From positions 1-11,939 of the forward strand of contig CAYRZP010000066.1 of the NCBI GenBank assembly GCA_964428885.1: a DNA stretch of 11,939 nt, given 5' to 3'. The DNA comes from JAQVQN01 sp964428885 (lineage in GTDB: Bacteria > Verrucomicrobiota > Kiritimatiellia > RFP12 > UBA1067). The first letter of the stretch is position 1; each line of letters begins with the position of its first letter. Under the pieces are notes generated by a model. It made no database searches. It was not told the origin of the DNA and was given only the letters and a program-made list of their open reading frames with translations. Position numbers and translations under genes: made by a program. Of this stretch, positions 6,927-11,939 are shown piece by piece.

Positions 6927-8132
6927 ATGACAATCTTGCCGCAAGAGTTTTTTATGACAAGTGACAACGCTAAATCCTTAAAGTTTGTAGCTCCGCATGT
7001 CAGCGCTCTGCCGAAATCCGGCATCCGCGATTTTTTTGACATAGTCGCGGACAAGAAGAGTGTGATATCGCTGGGCATCGGAGAGCCGGATTTCCAGACA
7101 CCCGCGAACGTGCGCGCCAAAACTATCGAAGCCATCAATCAGGGCAACACCAAATACACTTCTAACCTCGGCACTCCAGAGCTGCGGCAGGCGCTGTCCG
7201 GCTACATGGTCAGGTCTTTCGGCGCGGAGTACGACTGGAAGAGCGAGATCCTGATAACGGTAGGGGTGAGCGAGGCTTTTGACATAGCTTTGCGCGCCGT
7301 CATCTCGCCGGGCGACGAGGTGTTGTATCACGAGCCGGCTTACGTGGCCTATGCCCCGCTGATCCGCATGGCGCACGGCATGCCGGTGGCGGTAAACACG
7401 TTCCGTCAAGACGGCTTCCGGTTGAAGGTGGAAGAGCTTGAGAAGCGCGTGACGCCGCGGACGCGCGCCATGATGCTGAATTTCCCCAACAACCCGACCG
7501 GTGCCACGCTCGAGCGGGAAGACACTGAGGCTTTGGCTGATTTCGCGATCAGGCATGATCTGCTGATTATATCAGACGAGGTCTACTCTGAGCTCACATA
7601 CGAGGGCGGGCGGCACACGATGGCCGGCATCCCGCGCATCAGGGACCGCCTGATCTTCCTCAGCGGCTTTTCAAAGGCCTGGTCGATGACCGGGTTCCGA
7701 CTCGGTTACGTCTGCGCGCCTGCACCGCTTGCAGACGCAATGATGAAAATCCACCAGTACTGCATGATGTGCGCACCGACACTCAGTCAAATAGCCGGCT
7801 TGGAGGCTCTGCGCAATAACGACGACGACATCAAGGCAATGATCGAGTCGTACGATGTCCGCCGCAGGTTTATCGTTGACGCTTTCAACCGCATGGGACT
7901 GGACTGTTTCATGCCGCGCGGGGCTTTCTACGTTTTTCCTTCGATCCGGTCTACCGGCCTGACTTCGAAGGAATTCTCGTTGCGGCTGCTGAACGAATAC
8001 AACGTGGCCTGCGTTCCGGGAACGGCCTTCGGGAGGTGCGGCGAAGGATTCGTGCGCTGCGCTTACGCCACCGGTATGGACAAGCTCAAAGAGGCTCTGG
8101 ACCGCATAGCGGCGTTCGTCAAGATACTGTGA
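6927..8132 (+). CDS. Class I/II PLP-dependent aminotransferase (aspartate aminotransferase superfamily, PatA/AspC-like)
   Basis: The 401-residue length is normal for fold-type I aminotransferases. Seen: an SGIRDFFDI N-terminal segment (31-39) and SLGIGEPDFQTP (48-59); YTSNLGTPELRQAL (77-90); NFPNNPTG at 185-192 with the PLP-contacting Asn; SDEVYSEL at 216-223 with D217 for the pyridine nitrogen and Y220; SGFSKAWSMTGFRLGY at 246-261 with the Schiff-base lysine K250 and phosphate-binding R258; and R377 in EGFVRCAYA, the expected substrate alpha-carboxylate arginine. Substrate preference (aspartate, aromatic or other) cannot be set from these motifs. Two in-frame starts exist: ATG 6927, preceded by AAGG seven bases upstream, and ATG 6954, preceded by AAGAG six bases upstream. 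Both sit in a repeated TTATGACAA. The second gives an N-terminus closer to usual family length. The gene probably has its own promoter and need not be functionally tied to the glycan locus. Confidence 0.92.
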   Translation: MTILPQEFFMTSDNAKSLKFVAPHVSALPKSGIRDFFDIVADKKSVISLGIGEPDFQTPANVRAKTIEAINQGNTKYTSNLGTPELRQALSGYMVRSFGAEYDWKSEILITVGVSEAFDIALRAVISPGDEVLYHEPAYVAYAPLIRMAHGMPVAVNTFRQDGFRLKVEELEKRVTPRTRAMMLNFPNNPTGATLEREDTEALADFAIRHDLLIISDEVYSELTYEGGRHTMAGIPRIRDRLIFLSGFSKAWSMTGFRLGYVCAPAPLADAMMKIHQYCMMCAPTLSQIAGLEALRNNDDDIKAMIESYDVRRRFIVDAFNRMGLDCFMPRGAFYVFPSIRSTGLTSKEFSLRLLNEYNVACVPGTAFGRCGEGFVRCAYATGMDKLKEALDRIAAFVKIL

Positions 8133-8134
8133 GG

Positions 8135-8332
8135 CACCGCGACGGCGGAAAAGGCATGGCACAGGTGGCGCGCGATGCTGGCATTTTCCTGATAGACTTT
8201 GACGACATGATGAACGGTCCGCCGGTGCAGGATGTTTGGATGCTGCTGCCCGGACGTATGCAGGAGGCAAGCGCTGAACTGGAGCAGTTGCTGGCTGGGT
8301 ATGAGACATTCAGGCCGTTCGACCGGGGAACA
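8135..8332 (+). pseudogene. srkA: Internal fragment of a SrkA/YihE-type stress-response kinase
   Basis: Immediately after the aminotransferase stop, frame 2 encodes about 65 residues recognisable as SrkA (RdoA/YihE), a Ser/Thr protein kinase of about 330 residues. Seen: GIFLIDFDDMMNGPPVQDVW (from 8180) and MLLPGR, corresponding to the DFG-equivalent D(L/F)DD and the GPxVQDxWMLL motif of the family, then ELEQLLAGYETFRPFDR (8276-8326). The codons just before (H, R, D, G, G, K, G, M at 8135-8158) look like a decayed form of the catalytic loop HGDCHxGN: the aspartate is kept, but the His and the metal-binding Asn are lost. The whole N-terminal lobe and the C-terminal third are missing. The frame stays open past 8332 but only as the shadow of the opposite gene. 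ATG 8156 with AAAGG-like bases upstream could in principle start a short peptide, but a kinase function is not possible. I read it as a deletion or rearrangement remnant. Confidence 0.72.
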
Positions 8333-8346
8333 TGGGGGAACCGGTC
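8321..8346. repeat. Inverted repeat with internal direct repeat at the convergent junction
   Basis: GACCGG (8321-8326) and CCGGTC (8341-8346) form a perfect six-base inverted repeat around a 14-base loop, and GGGGAAC occurs twice (8325-8331, 8335-8341). The right arm overlaps the stop codon of the - strand lipoprotein gene (8345-8347), and the left arm coincides with the last recognisable SrkA codons. It may act as a weak bidirectional hairpin between convergent transcripts. No T-run is present on either side, so a classical terminator is not supported. Confidence 0.35.
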
Positions 8347-11300
8347 ACTGAGCGGGCAGCTGCGCCTTGATCTTCTGCACCGACTCGCCCGTCGGATATA
8401 TCTTCGGCACGTAGGCGCCCAAGCCCGGGGGGCGCAGCGCCGTCACCGGCAGGGACGACTCCGGCACACGCGCCGTTTGCGCAAGCTCGCGCCGCGCGGC
8501 CTCAATCTCCTGACGCAGCCGCTGTAGGCGTAGTTTCACCGCCTCCGCATCGAGAGCCAACGCCCGAAGCTTGATGTTCAGCTCGGGCTGGTTCTGTATC
8601 CATTTGATCTCCCTGAAGACATCCCTCCAGGCATCATAACCCTTCAGGCCGATGCGCAGCACTTTGCAGTAGTGGTCAAGGCTGTCAGACACCTGCCTGA
8701 GGTACTTAAGCGACTGGTCGATGCAGTCATCCATCGAAGCGAAGTTCCCGACTTCCGCGTAACCTTCGATATTCTCCTTGATGTCGTTGATCATGGCTGA
8801 CAGTTGCACGACGCGGCTCCGCGCCTGGATTGAGTCGGCAACGCCGTCGGCGGCAAGGGCGACGAGCGCCTCCTGGTTCCGTTTTGTGATCTCGTCGACG
8901 GAAGCGATGGTGCCGCTGTAGTGGTTGACCACCTCCTGGCAGACCCGCCCGATCTCGCGGTGGTCGGCCAGCGCTTTGTACAGCTCGACGCGCAACGCGT
9001 CCAGTTTTGCGCGTGACGCCAGACTCTCCGCAGTCTCTTGAGCCGAAGGCTGGTTCGGAGAGGTTGCCGGGCTTCGGGGCGTCGGCGCCGGCTTTGACAG
9101 CGTCGCTGGCGGCATGGCGGCTGTGCCGGAAGCCGCGGTCCGTGCGACCGGATTGTCGGCCACGGTCTGCGGAGGCGCCGCTCCTGTGGATGAACGGTCA
9201 GACGTATCGCCTCTGACAGCGCCCGAACCGGACACGATCCCGGCTCCAGTTTGGACAGCACCCCCGCCGGTCGCCGCCGCACGCGCACAGGCGTCACAGG
9301 CCTCCACCTCGATAGGCCGGCCGTCCGGAGCTGATCTGTAGCGCAACTGCGCGCCGCAGCGCTTACACCAGAACGTGACATTCCCCTGATCGTCAAGCTT
9401 CCGCGACACCCGCGTCGGTGACAGGGAGTCGAGTTGCGGATCGAGCGACGCCTGCACCCAGCCGTTGCCGCGGTGGGCGCCGAACGACGCCCCTCCTTCC
9501 AGACTCAGCATCACTCCGGTGTTTTTCGGATCGGCGTTCATGACGCATTCCCAGAACCCCGGCACGACTTTGGGCAGACGGAGCTTGGTTGCCTCTACAG
9601 CGGGAACGGCCAGATCCACGTTGCGGCCTTTCGCCCAGCGCACGAGTGCGATCACCTTGGCCGTCTCCCGCAGGCGGTGGAACTCGGGCATGGAAACGGC
9701 CAGCGCGTCAAACCTGTCGGTCAGCGTCTGGGCATACGCTTGGATACACGCGTCATGGGACGCAGCCGAGTCGCCCGGCCGGCGCCCGGGGGTCACGTCG
9801 CGACCCTGTATCCGGATCGCCGCGCGGCCGAAAGACACGACATCGCCCGCAGACGACACCTGCAGCGCCACGGCCTCGGGCACCAGGGTGTAGCTCGTCT
9901 CGCGATAGTCGCGCGAGACGGCGAGATTGTGCCGTCTCGCGTATTCGAACTGAAATTCGGTGCTGCCGGGGAACTCCGGCGGGGCATTGCCGATCGCCGA
10001 GGCCTTCAGCTTGTAGTCAGCCTGGAAGAGAATGTCCCCGAGCAGTGAATCGCTGGGCACATTCTGGAACGTTAACCGGCATTCGACGGCTGGCAGACGG
10101 TAAAGCTTGGCGAGGAACCGCTGCGAAAGCACGAAGCCGCTGCACAGACGTTCGGCAATCAGCTCCGCGCATGTGTCAGACATCTCCTTCATGAGCCGGT
10201 CTGGCGGGGTTCTGCCTTGCCTGACAGGCAGGACGCACGCTTGTATACGGGATTCCGGCACACCGAGCCCGCGCACGATTGTCACATATATCAGAATAAA
10301 CAGTTCCGCCGTGGCCTGTTGTTGGGTCAGTTCCTGCGCATTATACCGCGCTATGAGCTTGTCTACCTCACGTTGAATCCCTAATGCGGCAGACAACGCC
10401 TGACTGTCACTGCCGTTAGCTAAAATCATCATGACTTCGGCAGCTTGAGAATACCCGATGTGTTTCATGATTTTCCCGTCGATGCGGATAATCTCGTCAT
10501 CAGCAATGCCGGCCTGCCCCGCCAGCTTATTGAGCAATGTGTTGACCTCTTCTGGCGTGACACCCAGTTGCGCTGCCGTGTGTGCGACAAAGCGGCGGCG
10601 GTCATCGGCCAGTGCGGAATCGGTGAGCAGCAACGTCCAAAACCGTTGAATCCACTGGGCCTGGTAGGCGGGGTCGGCATCGGTGCGTCGCAAATCCGCC
10701 CCGACCATGTCGAAGGCGCGCTGCGCCGTACTGCGCGCTTGGGGCGTCGGATCCAACGAGAAGTCGGGGTACGGGCTGGCCATCACGTCCTTGAGCAGCG
10801 CGGCATACGGAATCGGTCCGGTCTTGTAACGTTGGTCATGACTGCCGATGAATGTGACCGCGCGCGTGGCCGGGTCGATCTGGACGGCGTGCAGGACATT
10901 GATCCTCTCGGCGACCGGAATCGTGGCTGACGCGCCGCTTGTGGCGGCAGGCGTGGACGTGGCTGCGTACGGCACACCGCCGCTGTCCACCGCGTTCAGC
11001 AGCTTGATGATCTCCTGATGATTAAATCGGATAGCCTGCTGGCGCGGCGTCCAGCCAAGCAACCCCACGCGGACATCGGGGTCGGCGCCGTAGCTCAGCA
11101 GGTGCCGGGCGCACTCGGTATATCCTCGCGCACAGGCGTATGCCAGTGCGGTCACACCGTTGTTGTCCTTCGTATTGGGGTCGGCCCCACGCTCAAGGAG
11201 TAGCGCGACAACGCGCGGATGGTTCTCCATAGCGGCCCACGCGATTGCGGTAGTGTTGTACAGTCTGGCATTCGGATCGGCGCCCTGATCCAGCAGCAGA

Positions 11301-11515
11301 CGCGCCACCTCGTGGTTGTCGGAGCCGTACGCGGCCTGAACCAGAGCCATGTTCACGTCTGCGCTTGCGGGTGGGGGCTCGCTTGCCAGCATCGTCCGGA
11401 CCGTCGCGGCATCGCCCCGCTCGGCGGCGCGCTGGAGCGGCGTCGAACAACCTGTCGCCAGTACCATAATTACGGCCACCACCGCACACGAAACAAGCAT
11501 CAGCAGCTTTTTCAT
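8345..11515 (-). CDS. Large ankyrin-repeat lipoprotein with zinc ribbon and helical C-terminus, unknown function
   Basis: With ATG at 11515 the product has 1056 residues. This start gives a lipoprotein signal peptide: MKK, a hydrophobic core (4-20) and lipobox LATGC with C23 as the lipidated residue. It is preceded by AAAGG five bases upstream. The frame is open further upstream (to 11731), but that extension is not signal-like. Residues ~25-175 hold about five ankyrin repeats, with clear copies at 55-84 (LLLDQGADPN), 88-117 (LLLERGADPN) and 121-150 (LLSYGADPD), expected to bind a protein partner. Residues ~200-700 are a mostly helical region I cannot assign. C717-x2-C720 and C740-x2-C743 form a zinc ribbon. 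Residues ~745-830 are a Pro/Ala/Thr/Ser-rich linker, probably disordered. The remainder is helical, with likely coiled coil at ~985-1012. Ankyrin lipoproteins face the periplasm or surface. Convergent with the genes to its left; no clear promoter found. Confidence 0.85.
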   Translation of the reverse strand: MKKLLMLVSCAVVAVIMVLATGCSTPLQRAAERGDAATVRTMLASEPPPASADVNMALVQAAYGSDNHEVARLLLDQGADPNARLYNTTAIAWAAMENHPRVVALLLERGADPNTKDNNGVTALAYACARGYTECARHLLSYGADPDVRVGLLGWTPRQQAIRFNHQEIIKLLNAVDSGGVPYAATSTPAATSGASATIPVAERINVLHAVQIDPATRAVTFIGSHDQRYKTGPIPYAALLKDVMASPYPDFSLDPTPQARSTAQRAFDMVGADLRRTDADPAYQAQWIQRFWTLLLTDSALADDRRRFVAHTAAQLGVTPEEVNTLLNKLAGQAGIADDEIIRIDGKIMKHIGYSQAAEVMMILANGSDSQALSAALGIQREVDKLIARYNAQELTQQQATAELFILIYVTIVRGLGVPESRIQACVLPVRQGRTPPDRLMKEMSDTCAELIAERLCSGFVLSQRFLAKLYRLPAVECRLTFQNVPSDSLLGDILFQADYKLKASAIGNAPPEFPGSTEFQFEYARRHNLAVSRDYRETSYTLVPEAVALQVSSAGDVVSFGRAAIRIQGRDVTPGRRPGDSAASHDACIQAYAQTLTDRFDALAVSMPEFHRLRETAKVIALVRWAKGRNVDLAVPAVEATKLRLPKVVPGFWECVMNADPKNTGVMLSLEGGASFGAHRGNGWVQASLDPQLDSLSPTRVSRKLDDQGNVTFWCKRCGAQLRYRSAPDGRPIEVEACDACARAAATGGGAVQTGAGIVSGSGAVRGDTSDRSSTGAAPPQTVADNPVARTAASGTAAMPPATLSKPAPTPRSPATSPNQPSAQETAESLASRAKLDALRVELYKALADHREIGRVCQEVVNHYSGTIASVDEITKRNQEALVALAADGVADSIQARSRVVQLSAMINDIKENIEGYAEVGNFASMDDCIDQSLKYLRQVSDSLDHYCKVLRIGLKGYDAWRDVFREIKWIQNQPELNIKLRALALDAEAVKLRLQRLRQEIEAARRELAQTARVPESSLPVTALRPPGLGAYVPKIYPTGESVQKIKAQLPAQ

Positions 11516-11520
11516 TATTA

Positions 11521-11525
11521 CCTTT
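11521..11525 (-). promoter_or_regulatory. Shine-Dalgarno AAAGG deciding the lipoprotein start
   Basis: Read on the - strand, AAAGG lies five bases (TAATA) before ATG 11515-11513. Together with the lipobox it selects this start over the longer open frame. Confidence 0.55.
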
Positions 11526-11800
11526 AGATGAATGGGAGGGCAATAAACAGTTGGGCGGCACTGGGTCATTACGCTATCAAAACTATTTTGTGTTGTGAAA
11601 GCGACAGCGACAGGGAAAAGAAAGGTGCCCCAAATCACACAAACACTGTAATGAATCGTTGTCGCCGACACAAGGCATTTGTTTAGGAGGATTTGGTATT
11701 TTTGGGAATCTTGTGCCGTCTCAACAAGCATACAAAGAGCGTCAACCGGCCTCGCAGTTGTATGATTGCCGGACCTGTCCTCCGCACGGGTGGTTTCGGC

Positions 11801-11830
11801 TTGAAACGCCGCGCCGCGTTGTCGTATTAT
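11801..11830 (+). promoter_or_regulatory. Sigma70-like promoter for the tRNA-Thr transcript
   Basis: TTGAAA (11801-11806) and TATTAT (11825-11830) match five of six consensus bases each and are 18 bases apart. The sequence after the -10 is CGCCCCG, a G/C-rich discriminator of the kind typical of stringently controlled stable-RNA promoters. The predicted start near 11837 leaves about 62 bases before the tRNA, normal for a processed precursor. Confidence 0.6.
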
Positions 11831-11899
11831 CGCCCCGTGAACTTTACAGGTTTTATGATTTTATGAATATGGCATAAAACTTTGTAAATTAGCATTCAA

Positions 11900-11939
11900 G
11901 CCAGCATAGCTCAGTTGGTAGAGCACTTGATTTGTAATC
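11900..11939 (+). tRNA. tRNA-Thr (anticodon UGU), 5' part, cut by window edge
   Basis: The first 40 bases of a tRNA are present: acceptor strand GCCAGCA (11900-11906), the universal TA at 8-9, D-stem GCTC (11909-11912) pairing with GAGC (11921-11924) around the loop AGTTGGTA, then anticodon stem CTTGA (11926-11930) and loop TTTGTAA (11931-11937). The anticodon TGT at 11933-11935 reads ACA and related threonine codons. The rest lies beyond the right edge. It closely resembles bacterial tRNA-Thr(UGU), which often opens a tRNA-Tyr/Gly/tuf cluster, but what follows here cannot be seen. Confidence 0.93.

Larger units (their letters stand above)
11516..11899. other. 384-base intergenic region between divergent lipoprotein gene and tRNA-Thr
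   Basis: No convincing gene was found here on either strand. The half nearest the lipoprotein gene (11516-11650) should hold its promoter, but I see no well-spaced -35/-10 pair on the - strand. It contains a tandem GCGACA GCGACA at about 11610-11622. AGGAGG at 11685-11690 on the + strand looks like a strong Shine-Dalgarno, but no ATG or GTG follows at usable distance. The nearest start-like codon, TTG 11693, is two bases away and opens a frame of fewer than 60 codons with no recognisable motif. The right end (11801-11899) carries the tRNA promoter and an A/T-rich leader. Confidence 0.6.

Noticed and set aside
8790..10377. Several open frames on the + strand and in another - frame across the ankyrin lipoprotein gene
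   Set aside because: All are Arg/Pro/Ser-rich shadow frames; only the 8345-11515 frame has a signal peptide, ankyrin repeats and a zinc ribbon.
11516..11731. N-terminal extension of the lipoprotein frame by 72 codons
   Set aside because: It would bury the lipobox signal peptide, and the better Shine-Dalgarno lies before ATG 11515.
1..11939. CRISPR array, insertion sequence, integrase or phage genes
   Set aside because: No regularly spaced repeats, transposase motifs or terminal inverted repeats were seen; the SrkA remnant has no mobile-element remains beside it.

Overview
The window is GC-rich, densely coded bacterial DNA. A DUF2723-type membrane glycosyltransferase, an exosortase fused to an EpsI domain, and a large zinc-ribbon/ankyrin lipoprotein together suggest a member of the Planctomycetes-Verrucomicrobia-Chlamydiae group (Kiritimatiellota, Lentisphaerota or Verrucomicrobiota-like). 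This placement is inferred from gene content, since no rRNA is present.

Left part (1-6861, + strand): an envelope or exopolysaccharide locus. In order it holds the C-terminal part of a DUF2723-like integral membrane glycosyltransferase; a FlaA1/CapD/WbpM-type membrane nucleotide-sugar 4,6-dehydratase (804-2669); an exosortase with a C-terminal EpsI domain carrying a four-cysteine zinc-ribbon-like insert (2671-4365); a WecA/TagO-type polyprenyl-phosphate sugar-1-phosphate transferase fused to a FlaA1-like N-terminal module (4375-6279); and a NusG/RfaH-like specialised elongation factor (6379-6861). Genes two to four are nearly contiguous (gaps of 1 and 9 bases) and look like one operon. The dehydratase would make a 4-keto-6-deoxy sugar nucleotide, the WecA-like enzyme would start the lipid-linked glycan, the glycosyltransferase would add sugars, and the exosortase would process and anchor surface proteins. 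The NusG paralogue probably helps RNA polymerase through the long operon. It seems to have its own promoter placed so close to its ATG that the mRNA would be almost leaderless.

Middle (6862-8346): a class I/II PLP aminotransferase behind a stem-loop and a possible promoter. Directly after its stop lies an in-frame remnant of about 65 codons of a SrkA/YihE-type protein kinase, with no N-terminal lobe and no C-terminus. The remnant ends in a small inverted repeat that abuts the convergent gene.

Right part (8345-11515, - strand): a 1056-residue predicted lipoprotein with N-terminal ankyrin repeats, a long unrecognised middle region, a CxxC/CxxC zinc ribbon, a low-complexity linker and a helical C-terminus. 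A 384-base non-coding stretch follows, with a good sigma70-like promoter (TTGAAA-N18-TATTAT) facing a tRNA-Thr(UGU) that is cut by the right window edge.

No CRISPR array, insertion sequence or rRNA was seen. The strongest candidates for something unusual are the WecA/FlaA1-module fusion, the exosortase/EpsI/zinc-ribbon fusion, the near-leaderless NusG paralogue, the SrkA remnant and the large ankyrin/zinc-ribbon lipoprotein.
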